Shown: positions 1 to 11,023 of the stretch, one piece after another | Position numbering within the stretch: the stretch's first letter is position 1 | How the letters are laid out: each line of letters begins with the position of its first letter | Source: Shouchella lonarensis | Lineage (GTDB): Bacteria > Bacillota > Bacilli > Bacillales > Bacillaceae_D | Direction: 5' to 3' | Length of the DNA: 64,000 nucleotides | Assembly (NCBI RefSeq): GCF_900096965.1 | Contig: NZ_FMYM01000003.1 | Location: 62,001 to 126,000, forward strand | Position numbers and translations under genes: made by a program | Notes under the pieces: model-generated | Told to the model about the DNA's origin: nothing | The model's database searches: none | Seen by the model: only the letters and a program-made list of their open reading frames with translations

Positions 1-1
1 A

Positions 2-1651
2 GAGAAAGTACGTGTCTTTGCACTCGGCGGTGTCGGCGAGATTGGAAAGAACATGTACGTAGTTGAGGTAAATGAAGATATTATTGTCATTGATGCAGGG
101 CTAATGTTCCCTGACGATGATATGTTAGGGGTTGACATCGTCATTCCTGACGTCACGTATTTGGTAGAAAATGCTGAACGTGTACGCGCCATTATTTTGA
201 CACATGGACATGAAGACCATATCGGCGGACTGTCGTACGTGTTAAAACAAGTAAATGTCCCAGTGTATGGGACGAAGCTAACCCTTGGCTTAGTCGAGGA
301 GAAATTGAAAGAAGCAGGCATTCATCGCGATACGACATTGCGGCTAATTGATTCAAATTCGCAAATCAAAGTTGGCGAAACGTCTGTCTCATTTTTCCGT
401 ACAAGTCATAGTATTCCTGACTGTGTCGGTGTGTGTGTGGAAACAGCACTTGGACCTGTCGTACACACAGGTGACTTCAAATTTGACCAGACACCGGTTG
501 ATGGGAAGCATGCAGAAGTCGGAAAAATGGCGATGATCGGTGAGCGTGGGGTGCTTTGCTTATTATCAGACTCTACGAATGCTGAGCGTCCGGGAACGAC
601 AAAGTCTGAGGCAGAGGTCGGTCAAGGGATTCAAGACGTATTTGCTCGCACGACCGGTCGATTAATTGTTACAGCGTTCGCGTCGAACGTGCACCGCATG
701 CAACAAGTGATCCAAGCAACGGTACAATCGAAACGGAAATTGGCTGTTGTCGGGCGTAGCATGGTGCGTGTATTAACGATTGCGGCTGATCTTGGTTATT
801 TGGAAGTCCCAGAAGGTTTGCTCATTGAAATTGATGAGGTGAAACGCTACAAGCCAGAGCAAGTGGTGATTTTAACAACTGGAAGTCAAGGAGAACCGAT
901 GTCTGCATTAACGCGGATGGCGCGTGGTGCGCACCGTTCGATTACGTTAACGCATGAAGATACGGTCGTCATTGCTGCTTCAGCCATTCCAGGGAATGAA
1001 AAAAGTGTATCGGCAGTGATTGATCAATTGCATCGTCTTGGTGCAGATGTCGTTTATGGTAATCAATCCGTTCACGCATCAGGTCATGGCTCTCAAGAAG
1101 AATTAAAGCTCATGCTCAATTTAATGCGCCCTAAGTACTTTTTACCGATTCACGGTGAAATTCGTATGCAACATGCACACCGGTCGCTTGCAACGAGTGT
1201 TGGGATTGCTGAAAATGATGTTTACATCATTGAAAAAGGTGAGGTTGTTGAGTTTACGCAAAACGGCGCCCGTCTTGCTGGGAAAGTCCCGTCAGGTCAT
1301 GTATTAATTGACGGGCTTGGTGTAGGTGATGTTGGCAATATCGTTTTACGTGATCGACGCTTATTATCAAAAGATGGGATTCTCGTCGTTGTGGTGACAC
1401 TTAATAAGAAACAAGGAATCATTGTTTCAGGTCCGAATGTCATCTCACGTGGATTTGTGTATGTACGCGAATCTGAAGAGTTGTTAGAGCAGGCAAACCA
1501 TTTGGTTACCTCTATTTTACAAAAATGTATGGCAGAGAAAAAACATGATTGGGCTGGTTTAAAGAGCAGTGTTCGAGATGGTTTAAGTCGGTTCTTATTT
1601 GAAAAGACGAAGCGCCGTCCAATGATTTTACCAATCATGATGGAAGTATAA
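2..1651 (+). CDS. rnjB: Ribonuclease J2 (5' end outside window)
   Basis: Metallo-beta-lactamase/beta-CASP ribonuclease acting in mRNA decay and processing, normally with RNase J1. The reading frame is open to the window edge; only a few N-terminal residues are missing, since the family has about 555 residues and 549 are visible. The start-like motif [11 protein letters not shown], the metal-binding [22 protein letters not shown] and the C-terminal [16 protein letters not shown] are seen. The C-terminus and the tepA neighbour point to J2 rather than J1. Unlike B. subtilis J2 as I remember it, whose HxHxDH motif is degenerate, the motif here is intact, so this copy may be catalytically active. 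A terminator follows directly. Confidence 0.93.
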   Translation, partial: EKVRVFALGGVGEIGKNMYVVEVNEDIIVIDAGLMFPDDDMLGVDIVIPDVTYLVENAERVRAIILTHGHEDHIGGLSYVLKQVNVPVYGTKLTLGLVEEKLKEAGIHRDTTLRLIDSNSQIKVGETSVSFFRTSHSIPDCVGVCVETALGPVVHTGDFKFDQTPVDGKHAEVGKMAMIGERGVLCLLSDSTNAERPGTTKSEAEVGQGIQDVFARTTGRLIVTAFASNVHRMQQVIQATVQSKRKLAVVGRSMVRVLTIAADLGYLEVPEGLLIEIDEVKRYKPEQVVILTTGSQGEPMSALTRMARGAHRSITLTHEDTVVIAASAIPGNEKSVSAVIDQLHRLGADVVYGNQSVHASGHGSQEELKLMLNLMRPKYFLPIHGEIRMQHAHRSLATSVGIAENDVYIIEKGEVVEFTQNGARLAGKVPSGHVLIDGLGVGDVGNIVLRDRRLLSKDGILVVVVTLNKKQGIIVSGPNVISRGFVYVRESEELLEQANHLVTSILQKCMAEKKHDWAGLKSSVRDGLSRFLFEKTKRRPMILPIMMEV

Positions 1652-1656
1652 TGAAT

Positions 1657-1696
1657 GCTCCGTGTTGATCACAAATGTGGTTGGCACGGAGCTTTT
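1657..1696 (+). terminator. Rho-independent terminator after rnjB
   Basis: GCTCCGTG (1657-1664) pairs with CACGGAGC (1685-1692), followed by TTTT. It lies 5 nt after the rnjB stop and separates it from tepA. Confidence 0.8.
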
Positions 1697-1838
1697 TACA
1701 TGTGCGCGGATATTCTTTTTTTGGCGGATCATACTACATATAGATTGTCGGGATTGTGAGGAACAGAAGTCGACTGCACGAGGAGTCGGAATGATGGCAA
1801 CGGAATTCCAAATGCTGGAATGGATGGAGTGTGTGAAC

Positions 1839-2570
1839 ATGGCGCAAAATGAACAGCCCACAACAGAACCAAAGGTGGAAAAACCTGAAGAAAAAAGTAC
1901 GTTAGTCGATAAACTGCAACAATTAGGACAAACAAATGTCCCTGATATGGGTTCATCCAACATTCACTGCTTAACCATTATTGGACAAATTGAAGGGCAT
2001 ATGCAGTTGCCGCCACAAAATAAGACGAGTAAATATGAACACATTATCCCGCAACTTGTGGCAGTCGAGCAAAACAAGAAGATGGAAGGTCTTTTAATTA
2101 TTTTAAATACAGTTGGTGGTGATGTGGAGGCCGGGTTGGCGTTGGCAGAAATGATCGCGTCTTTGTCTAAACCGACAGTCACACTCGTGCTTGGTGGTGG
2201 ACATTCAATTGGTGTACCGATCGCGACAGCTGCAGATCATTCTTTTATCGCAAACACAGCGACGATGACGATTCATCCTGTCCGACTGACAGGAATGGTC
2301 ATCGGTGTCCCGCAAACGTTTGAGTATTTGGATAAGATGCAAGAACGAGTGATTCAATTTGTGACGACACACTCGAATATTTCAGAAGAGAAGTTTAAAG
2401 AGTTAATGTTTTCAAAAGGGAATTTGACACGTGATATTGGCACAAATGTGATCGGGACAGATGCGGTTCAGTATGGATTAATTAATGAAGTCGGTGGGGT
2501 TGGACAAGCGTTGAAAAAATTGAATGCACTGATAGAAGAACAACGGAGTGAACAGGAGGCGCATGAATGA
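1839..2570 (+). CDS. tepA: TepA, ClpP-class serine protease (translocation-enhancing protein)
   Basis: Cytoplasmic ClpP-like protease of the Bacillus TepA (YmfB) family, linked in B. subtilis to protein export and spore outgrowth (degradation of small acid-soluble proteins). The chosen ATG at 1839 gives 243 residues, close to the family length of about 245, with a GGAG ten bases upstream; the longer open frame back to 1662 runs through the terminator and is not credible. The ClpP-type serine is in [14 protein letters not shown], preceded by the oxyanion-region [15 protein letters not shown]. It overlaps ylzJ by 4 nt (ATGA), so the two are translationally coupled. Confidence 0.9.
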   Translation: MAQNEQPTTEPKVEKPEEKSTLVDKLQQLGQTNVPDMGSSNIHCLTIIGQIEGHMQLPPQNKTSKYEHIIPQLVAVEQNKKMEGLLIILNTVGGDVEAGLALAEMIASLSKPTVTLVLGGGHSIGVPIATAADHSFIANTATMTIHPVRLTGMVIGVPQTFEYLDKMQERVIQFVTTHSNISEEKFKELMFSKGNLTRDIGTNVIGTDAVQYGLINEVGGVGQALKKLNALIEEQRSEQEAHE

Positions 2571-2791
2571 TTTTATATACACATGTACCACTAGAACATA
2601 TTTTCCCAGAAGATGCCAGCGCATATCAGTCGCAAATGACGATCTCATGTCCGGAAGGTCATCTCATCGTTGAACAAATCGATGGTGGTGACTGGCGCAT
2701 TGTTCGGCTTTTATCGAGTGATCCAAATGCATTTTTGAATCCAGCATATGAGCCGGGGATGGTTTTAAGGGCGGGACCGGTGTTGAGGTGA
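2567..2791 (+). CDS. ylzJ: YlzJ-like small protein
   Basis: A 74-residue protein of the YlzJ-like family, function unknown. It overlaps the tepA stop and has an AGGAGG site 7 nt upstream. In B. subtilis ylzJ lies between tepA and spoIIIE; here the next feature is a bidirectional terminator and a convergent gene, so spoIIIE has been displaced or the synteny breaks here. Confidence 0.8.
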   Translation: MILYTHVPLEHIFPEDASAYQSQMTISCPEGHLIVEQIDGGDWRIVRLLSSDPNAFLNPAYEPGMVLRAGPVLR

Positions 2792-2801
2792 GAAAGAAAA
2801 T

Positions 2802-2852
2802 AAGAAAAAGCTGTCCGAAGTTGAAATATAAATTTTTGGACAGCTTTTTCTT
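2802..2852. terminator. Bidirectional terminator
   Basis: A 15-bp perfect inverted repeat (2802-2816 with 2838-2852), AAGAAAAAGCTGTCC against its complement, with A- and T-runs inside the arms. It serves tepA-ylzJ on the plus strand and the collagen-like gene on the minus strand. Confidence 0.88.
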
Positions 2853-2924
2853 ACTTTATGAGGTTTATTTTTGCTCTTAGATAAATAACGTTCACTTTAC
2901 TCATCTGCAATCGTGTAAACTAAA

Positions 2925-5411
<2,487 letters not shown>

Positions 5412-5455
5412 TTGAATCATTCCCTTCTTAATGTGATTGGAATACTCTTTCATAA

Positions 5456-5481
5456 TAGTGTATGTTTTTTTTTTTTTTGGT
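5456..5481 (-). promoter_or_regulatory. Probable SigK/SigE-type promoter with A14 spacer
   Basis: On the minus strand CATACACTA (5464-5456) fits the mother-cell -10 consensus CATANNNTA. An AC at 5481-5480 fits the short SigK -35, with a 15-nt spacer, 14 nt of which is a pure A tract (5478-5465). The box lies about 45 nt before the GTG start. The assignment of the sigma factor is inference. Confidence 0.5.
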
Positions 5482-5611
5482 TCGGGCTTTAAGGCATGAG
5501 GGCAGGAATAAAGAGGATAATGGATGTATAACTACTTTGGAAGAGCTGGAACGGGTAGGAGGTTAGTAGGAAGCAGATTCAATTTTTGTGCTGGATTTTT
5601 GCTAAGAAATG

Positions 5612-5644
5612 AAAATTGGCGAACCGCTATGGCTCGCCAATTTT
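5612..5644 (-). terminator. Terminator of the 3-hydroxyisobutyryl-CoA hydrolase gene
   Basis: AAAATTGGCGA (5612-5622) is complementary to TCGCCAATTTT (5634-5644). On the minus strand the hairpin ends in a T-run a few bases after the stop codon at 5651. Confidence 0.8.
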
Positions 5645-5650
5645 CTCATT

Positions 5651-6706
5651 TTATCGGACTTCATTTGTTGCGAAGAAAGGCACAATCGCTTTGTCTGGGA
5701 CAGCTTCAACCGTTTCATACTGATACGTCGGCTGCCTCGTTTTATCAATTAATACAGCACGCACGCCTTCGTAAAAGTCTGGACACGTTAAAAATTGGAG
5801 TGCGAGCTGAATGTCATTTGCATACGTCTCTTTTAACGTTGTGTGCGCTGACTGTTGTAAATGCGCAAGGGTCACTTTTAATGAAAGTGGTGACAATTGA
5901 CGAAGTGTGTTTGCTGTTTCCTTTGCAAAGTCGGTGTCGCTTGCTTCTAATGAGTGAATGATGCCTTCCATTGTCTCATGAGAGAAGTGTTGGTCGATTT
6001 CTGATTGCCATTTACTTAATTTGCTTTCAGGTGGCGCTGTTTCATGAATAGAAATGAGTTCATCCACATCGTTTTCTGGATTAGGCGTGTGAATCCAATC
6101 ATAGGCAAGCAAGGTTTCTTTCAGTTTCGAGAGGACATCCGCTTTGACATAATGATCAGCCGCACCTAGAAGCATCGCGTCTTCTCCGCGGATGACGGCG
6201 GCCGTTAGCGCAGCGTAGCGTCCTGCATAGCCAGGTGACTGGTTGAGAAAGTGACACGCACCGACGTCAGGGAAGAAGCTAATGTTCATTTCTGGCATGG
6301 ACCATTTTGTTTGATCGGTGACAATCCGGTGGCTCGCGCCGTAAGAGAGACCAACACCGCCGCCCATGACAATGCCATCTAGTAAAGCAATGATTGGTTT
6401 TTCAAATGTCGCGATAAGGAGGTCTAGTTCATACTCCAATGTGAAAAATTGTTTGGCAGCGGCAATGCCATTTTCATGTTCTCGCGCTTGATACAATGTT
6501 TTAATATCGCCACCAGCACAAAATGCTTTTTCGCCCGCACCTTCAAGGATGATGATATGAACATCAGGGTCATGGTGCCATGACTTTAATGTCGTCAACA
6601 TGCTTTCGATCATATCATAAGAAAGTGCGTTTAATGCTTTCTCTCGTGCCAATGTTATGCGACCGACCCCAGTGTTTGTTTTTTCAATGATTACGTTGTT
6701 CGTCAT
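5651..6706 (-). CDS. 3-hydroxyisobutyryl-CoA hydrolase (crotonase superfamily)
   Basis: A 351-residue crotonase-fold protein; the length fits HIBCH-type hydrolases (about 350) rather than enoyl-CoA hydratases (about 260). The oxyanion-hole segment EKAFCAGGDIKTLY, the glycine-rich LLDGIVMGGGVGLS and the active-site region PEMNISFFPDVGACHFL are seen. In valine breakdown the enzyme releases free 3-hydroxyisobutyrate from its CoA ester. The ATG at 6706 has AGGTGA 4 nt upstream. It is monocistronic with its own terminator, and no other valine genes lie nearby, so the physiological substrate is inferred from family only. Confidence 0.82.
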   Translation of the reverse strand: MTNNVIIEKTNTGVGRITLAREKALNALSYDMIESMLTTLKSWHHDPDVHIIILEGAGEKAFCAGGDIKTLYQAREHENGIAAAKQFFTLEYELDLLIATFEKPIIALLDGIVMGGGVGLSYGASHRIVTDQTKWSMPEMNISFFPDVGACHFLNQSPGYAGRYAALTAAVIRGEDAMLLGAADHYVKADVLSKLKETLLAYDWIHTPNPENDVDELISIHETAPPESKLSKWQSEIDQHFSHETMEGIIHSLEASDTDFAKETANTLRQLSPLSLKVTLAHLQQSAHTTLKETYANDIQLALQFLTCPDFYEGVRAVLIDKTRQPTYQYETVEAVPDKAIVPFFATNEVR

Positions 6707-6790
6707 CGGTTCACCTCATCTAAAATATAAAAGTAATCGTTTACATCTTTATTGTGCCGTATTGTGAGGGGGGATTGCAACTATCATGAC

Positions 6791-8368
6791 TCATTCTTCC
6801 CATTTGATCAGACGAGGGTGGGTGTCAAGGATGCTGTGATATTGTTCAAGCACACCATATGTGCCATCTGGATCGTGTTGCAAATAGCGTTCATATTTTT
6901 TGATGCGATCGGCTTCTTTCGCCCAGCCAAAATGTTTCAGTCGCAACGATGATTTGTATATACGCGAGTCGAGGACATTTTTAGGAAATCGCCCACAATG
7001 GAGTGGTGTTTCATGCCATGTATCATATCTGCTCGGGTCATATTTGACTAAAAAAGGACGATAAGTGAGGTGGGCACACCAAAACGGGTCTTCACGATAA
7101 TGGGTGTCATCCCAAAAATCATACAGTCGAAAACAAATTGTGTCATAGTCATCGGTTTCAATAAGTGCGTGTATGTGGTTTTTGAAACGTGATTCAAACA
7201 TTTCATCTGCATCGACGTTTAAAATCCAGCCGGGATCAGTTTTAATCGTTTCATGCCACTGTTGTTTCCGTAAGTTGATTTCATTTTCAAACGCCGAGAC
7301 GTTGTTTTGGACGAGGTAGAGTGGGATACCTTGTAATACGTCTTGGCAAATTGCAACACTGTCATCATCACTTCCATCATCAATGATGACAGCCGCATCA
7401 ATATATTGTTTATGTTCTTCTAGCACTCGTTGTAAATAACGATCGGCTTCATTTTTCATGACCATTGAGAGGGTCAATTTCTGTTTTCGGTTGTTTGTCT
7501 GTATGGTGGGTGCTTGATGCGTTTGTTCAAAAACAGGCTGCGCTTCTTCTTTCAAACCACATGCTTTTTTAAAACGTGTCACACCCGCTAAGTCTGCTTC
7601 TCTATAAATGTGGTAAGCCGGGTAATGTGTATCTACAAACAACGGGAAACCAAGCGCGACGGCGCGTACACAAAAATGACGATCTTCTCCAAGTAAGGAG
7701 AGGTTGTGAATATCGTTGAAATTGACACCGGCAGTGAGTGCTTTGTTGCTTATTAAGGTGCAAGCGCCTAAGCCGCCCACTTCATATAGACCGGGTTTTT
7801 TCAGTTGTTTCAAAAAGGAGAGGTTTCGCTGTGACTCTTCGCTTGCGGACAGTTCTTCCCCTTCTTCACGACGGAATAAGTCGTATTGGTTGCACATCCA
7901 TACTTGTGGGAGCGGGATGGATTCCGGCTGCCACTGTGTCCAATACACTTCACAGACGATGTCTTTTTCCGTTTGGACTAAGTGTTCAATGGTGTGAGGA
8001 TGGATGAGGACGTCGGAGTCAATAAGGAATAAGTAGTCATAATCTTTTTCTATTGCGTATTGGATCATATCGTTTTTAAAGGTGGCAACTTTTTTTACTA
8101 AAGAGACGTCCCAACCGTGTGTCATGTCATCTTTATGGTAAGGCATCGTCTTTGGATAAGTTGAAGGACGGACAATACATCGTGCGGTTTTCTTTGCGAA
8201 TGTTTGTAGTCGTGCACGCGATGTATGATCGTCATTGTCATCAAGAAACAAATAATCAATGCTTATTGTCTCTTGTTCGATGTGGGAAAGCATATCTAAA
8301 AAAGGACGTAAAATTTGTGGGGTTTGATTGACTGGACTTCCGATGAGCACACGCATTTGTTTTTTCAT
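6791..8368 (-). CDS. Two-domain family 2 glycosyltransferase
   Basis: 525 residues starting at ATG 8368, which has AGGAGG 8 nt upstream; the longer frame to 8506 lacks such a site. The N-terminal GT-A-like domain carries LFLIDSDVLIHPHTIEHL. A second, classical GT2 domain starts near LTLSMVMKNEADRYLQ with IIDDGSDDDS and the DxD-like NVDADEMFESRF. No membrane segments are apparent. It is divergent from UDP-GlcNAc 2-epimerase and in the same neighbourhood as the threonine-rich collagen-like protein, so a role in glycosylating spore-surface or wall polymers is a reasonable inference. The substrate cannot be read from sequence. Confidence 0.8.
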   Translation of the reverse strand: MKKQMRVLIGSPVNQTPQILRPFLDMLSHIEQETISIDYLFLDDNDDHTSRARLQTFAKKTARCIVRPSTYPKTMPYHKDDMTHGWDVSLVKKVATFKNDMIQYAIEKDYDYLFLIDSDVLIHPHTIEHLVQTEKDIVCEVYWTQWQPESIPLPQVWMCNQYDLFRREEGEELSASEESQRNLSFLKQLKKPGLYEVGGLGACTLISNKALTAGVNFNDIHNLSLLGEDRHFCVRAVALGFPLFVDTHYPAYHIYREADLAGVTRFKKACGLKEEAQPVFEQTHQAPTIQTNNRKQKLTLSMVMKNEADRYLQRVLEEHKQYIDAAVIIDDGSDDDSVAICQDVLQGIPLYLVQNNVSAFENEINLRKQQWHETIKTDPGWILNVDADEMFESRFKNHIHALIETDDYDTICFRLYDFWDDTHYREDPFWCAHLTYRPFLVKYDPSRYDTWHETPLHCGRFPKNVLDSRIYKSSLRLKHFGWAKEADRIKKYERYLQHDPDGTYGVLEQYHSILDTHPRLIKWEE

Positions 8369-8403
8369 CCGTCGATCCTCCTCGTTGAGAGACGCGCTAT
8401 ATT

Positions 8404-8480
8404 TATCGTATGAGTCGATTTTTGGGAAGATGCGTGAATGTTTCCGTTTGTGCTGGGTGGCTAAATTGGCGCATAGATTA
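8404..8480. promoter_or_regulatory. Divergent region with two CATANNNTA boxes
   Basis: CATACGATA on the minus strand (8412-8404) lies 36 nt before the glycosyltransferase start. CATAGATTA on the plus strand (8472-8480) lies 27 nt before the epimerase start. Both fit the -10 of mother-cell sigma factors, as does the box before the collagen-like gene. No convincing -35 elements were found, so this is weak. Confidence 0.3.
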
Positions 8481-8506
8481 ATGATAGATCGATAAGAGGT
8501 GATCAT

Positions 8507-9628
8507 ATGAAGCGACGATTAAAAGTGATGACCGTTTTCGGGACAAGACCAGAAGCGATTAAAATGGTACCAGTGATTGCTGCATTGAAGGAGGATGTCG
8601 GGTCATTTCATACAACGGTGGTGGTCACCGGTCAACATCGGCACATGCTTGATCAAGTGTTGACAACGTTTCAAATAAAGCCGGATTGTGATCTGGCGGT
8701 GATGCAGACAGGGCAAGACTTGACCAATTTAACAGCGCTTATTTTACAAGGAATGCAGCGTGTGTTTCAAACAGAAAGACCAGATATTGTGCTCGTTCAA
8801 GGAGATACGACAACAACATTTGCAGCAAGTTTAGCGGCATTTTATGAGAAAATCGCTATCGGTCATATTGAAGCTGGCTTACGAACAGATAGGAAGTACG
8901 CCCCATTCCCAGAAGAGATGAATCGGCAAATGACGAGTGTGCTTGCAGACATTCATTTTGCGCCGACGAAGAGAGCGGCAGCGCACTTAGAGATTGGAAA
9001 TAGACGGAAAGATTCGATCGTCGTGACGGGAAACACAGCGATTGACACGCTGAAGTTGACGGTGAGAGGAGATTACACGCATCCATTATTGCAAAAAATA
9101 GGTGACAATCGATTTTTACTGTTAACGGTTCACCGAAGAGAAAACATCGGGGAGCCATTACAACGTATTTTTCGGGCGATGAAAGAGATTGTGATGATGG
9201 ATCGTCATGTACATGTCGTTTGTCCGCTCCACTTGAATCCACTTGTTCGTAAGCAGGCGGATGCGATGTTACGAGGGGTTGAGCGGATTCATTTAATTGA
9301 ACCGTTGAGTGTACGTGACTTCCATAATTTCATGGCAAAAGCGGATGCAATTTTGACAGACTCTGGCGGTGTACAAGAGGAGGCACCGTCACTTGGTGTG
9401 CCTGTGCTTGTTTTGCGTGATGTGACGGAAAGAGTAGAAGGGGTGGAAGTGGGCGCGTTGAAATTAGTTGGCACCGAGGAGGCACGCATTGTTGAAATGG
9501 CGAGCGCGCTGCTGAATAAGCACGCAGTTTACGAAAAGATGCGTCAAGTGCGCCACCCCTACGGTGATGGCACAGCAGCGCACCGTATCGCTAAAGCGCT
9601 TTTACAGCGCTATGATTGGTGGATTTGA
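8507..9628 (+). CDS. mnaA: UDP-N-acetylglucosamine 2-epimerase (non-hydrolysing)
   Basis: Interconverts UDP-GlcNAc and UDP-ManNAc in the cytoplasm, supplying ManNAc for teichoic acid linkage units or surface glycans. 373 residues, the normal family length. Typical motifs are MTVFGTRPEAIKMVPVI at the N-terminus, VQGDTTTTFAASLAAFY, GHIEAGLRT, NRQMTSVLADIHFAPT, TVHRRENIG and TDSGGVQEEAPSLGVPVLVL. AGAGGTG lies 6 nt before the ATG. It is divergent from the glycosyltransferase, with about 140 nt of shared upstream region. Confidence 0.92.
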   Translation: MKRRLKVMTVFGTRPEAIKMVPVIAALKEDVGSFHTTVVVTGQHRHMLDQVLTTFQIKPDCDLAVMQTGQDLTNLTALILQGMQRVFQTERPDIVLVQGDTTTTFAASLAAFYEKIAIGHIEAGLRTDRKYAPFPEEMNRQMTSVLADIHFAPTKRAAAHLEIGNRRKDSIVVTGNTAIDTLKLTVRGDYTHPLLQKIGDNRFLLLTVHRRENIGEPLQRIFRAMKEIVMMDRHVHVVCPLHLNPLVRKQADAMLRGVERIHLIEPLSVRDFHNFMAKADAILTDSGGVQEEAPSLGVPVLVLRDVTERVEGVEVGALKLVGTEEARIVEMASALLNKHAVYEKMRQVRHPYGDGTAAHRIAKALLQRYDWWI

Positions 9629-9636
9629 AAAGTGTC

Positions 9637-9665
9637 TTGCAATGCTTTTCGTTATCGTGTATAAT
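9637..9665 (+). promoter_or_regulatory. Sigma-A promoter of an RNA-like unit
   Basis: TTGCAA (9637-9642), a 17-nt spacer and a perfect TATAAT (9660-9665). It lies just after the epimerase gene and 670 nt before the next large gene. Confidence 0.75.
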
Positions 9666-9671
9666 AGATTA

Positions 9672-9961
9672 AATACCATATAGAAAGTAAACTTCTTTTT
9701 TCTACTCCACATTGGAAGTAGATGCCTTCCTTTGATTTAAATCCCCCTAAATGATGAGTAAGATAAGATTGTAGGAAAAAGACTTTTTGTAACACAATTC
9801 ACACTGGCACGGCTTCGGAGCCGTAAGGACGATTGAGAGGTAGGGCTTTCGTTGTTTTGTACGCAAGAACTTCCATGACGTTTGCTTTCGTCTCTTCGAA
9901 AAAACGGAACTTAGAAGAGTAAATATAAAATAAGCTGCTGGCACAATGCTGGCAGCTTTTT
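9672..9961 (+). ncRNA. Candidate non-coding RNA, family not recognised
   Basis: A unit of about 290 nt between a near-consensus promoter and a strong terminator, with no substantial reading frame. Visible hairpins include ACGGCT-tcgg-AGCCGT (9809-9824) and CTCTTC...GAAGAG near the 3' end. I looked for the signatures of tmRNA, SRP RNA, RNase P RNA and common riboswitches and did not find them. One alternative is a short peptide: a TTG-started frame at 9833-9922 (29 codons, with YARTSMTFAFVSSKKRN) follows an AAGGA only 3 nt away. I cannot decide between structural RNA, leader peptide and sRNA. Confidence 0.4.
9932..9961 (+). terminator. Terminator of the candidate RNA
   Basis: AAGCTGC (9932-9938) pairs with GCAGCTT (9952-9958), extended inward by TGGC/GC pairs, followed by a run of T to 9961. 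Confidence 0.8.
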
Positions 9962-10084
9962 CACTTGCTTTTACAACGGAAGTCATGATATGATGACAGT
10001 ACATACACGAACATTGTGTCAATTTTTGTTGAAATGATTGTGCGTATGTTCGGTATAAGTAAATTGACAACTTCATACAAAATA

Positions 10085-10224
10085 ACTTCGGGGCAGGGTG
10101 AAATTCCCTACCGGCGGTGATGAGGGAGTGTCCCTCTCAGTCCGTGACCCGTGCTTGCTTCACGCAAGCCGGTGGATCTGGTGTAACTCCAGAGCCGACA
10201 GTGAGAGTCTGGATGGGAGAAGTT
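10085..10224 (+). promoter_or_regulatory. FMN riboswitch (RFN element)
   Basis: The highly conserved FMN aptamer is readable: CTTCGGGGCAGGGTGAAATT, then CCCTACCGGCGGTGATG, a central variable helix, AGCCGGTGGATCTGGTGTAA, and GAGCCGACAGTGAGAGTCT with GGATGGGAGAAG at the end. It senses FMN and controls the downstream riboflavin genes through the terminator at 10294-10322. A weak promoter candidate (TTGAAA, 19 nt, TATAAG; 10029-10059) lies upstream. Confidence 0.96.
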
Positions 10225-10293
10225 GTGAGCACACATGTTTATTTGGTGTGCGCGGTTTATGAAAAAATATTTTCTAAACGTTTATTTGTCTTG

Positions 10294-10322
10294 CCCTGGA
10301 AGGAAAGTTCTTTCAGGGTTTT
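10294..10322 (+). terminator. FMN-controlled transcription terminator
   Basis: An imperfect hairpin CCCTG...CAGGG followed by TTTTA, placed between the aptamer and ribE. This is the expected expression platform: with FMN bound the hairpin forms and transcription stops. Confidence 0.65.
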
Positions 10323-10357
10323 ATTGTGTTTTTAAGTTGTGGCGAGGGGGAATCACA

Positions 10358-11008
10358 GTGTTTACAGGCATTATTGAAGAGATTGGCACGGTCAAGCAGT
10401 TACACCAGACCGGTCAAGCCCTGCGCTTGGTGATTGGTTGTCAAAAAGTATTAACAGATGTAAATCTAGGCGATAGCATCGCGGTGAATGGGGTGTGTTT
10501 AACGGTTACATCCTATGATTCATCTTCGTTTACAGCCGATGTGATGCCGGAGACGGTGCAAGCAACAACACTTTCACATCTCGTTCGCGGATCGGCGGTC
10601 AATTTAGAACGGGCAATGCTTGCGTCTAGTCGGTTTGGTGGGCATATCGTTTCTGGGCATGTCGATGGTGTTGGTCAAGTTGTCCGGCGCACGCCTGCTC
10701 ATAATGCCGTTTACTTCGAGGTGAGCGCAGCACCAGCATTGATTCATTACATCGTCAAAAAAGGGTCGGTTGCAATGGACGGGACGAGTTTAACGGTGTT
10801 TGCGGTGTCAGAAACGACGTTTACCGTCTCGATTATCCCACATACATTAACCGAAACGATCATCGGTATGAAACAAGCGGGTGATCCTGTGAATATTGAG
10901 TGTGATATGATCGGAAAATATGTAGAGAAGATGTTGCAACCAAAGGAAGGCAATCGTTCCACATCTCTTTCGCAGTTGCTTGAAGAGAACGGATTTTATG
11001 GAAGTTAA
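10358..11008 (+). CDS. ribE: Riboflavin synthase alpha chain
   Basis: Converts two molecules of 6,7-dimethyl-8-ribityllumazine to riboflavin and 5-amino-6-ribitylamino-uracil. 216 residues from GTG 10358, which has AGGGGG 7 nt upstream; the upstream open frame lies inside the riboswitch leader. The start MFTGIIEEIGTV is typical, and the two tandem lumazine-binding repeats are seen, with VNGVCLTV in the first and MDGTSLTVF in the second. It is the first gene after the FMN riboswitch. ribD, which precedes it in B. subtilis, is absent. Confidence 0.94.
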   Translation: MFTGIIEEIGTVKQLHQTGQALRLVIGCQKVLTDVNLGDSIAVNGVCLTVTSYDSSSFTADVMPETVQATTLSHLVRGSAVNLERAMLASSRFGGHIVSGHVDGVGQVVRRTPAHNAVYFEVSAAPALIHYIVKKGSVAMDGTSLTVFAVSETTFTVSIIPHTLTETIIGMKQAGDPVNIECDMIGKYVEKMLQPKEGNRSTSLSQLLEENGFYGS

Positions 11009-11023
11009 TAAGGAGGCGAGCCG

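Noticed and set aside
9672-9961. tmRNA, SRP RNA, RNase P RNA, c-di-GMP or T-box element
   Set aside because: The diagnostic conserved segments of these RNAs were looked for and are not present.
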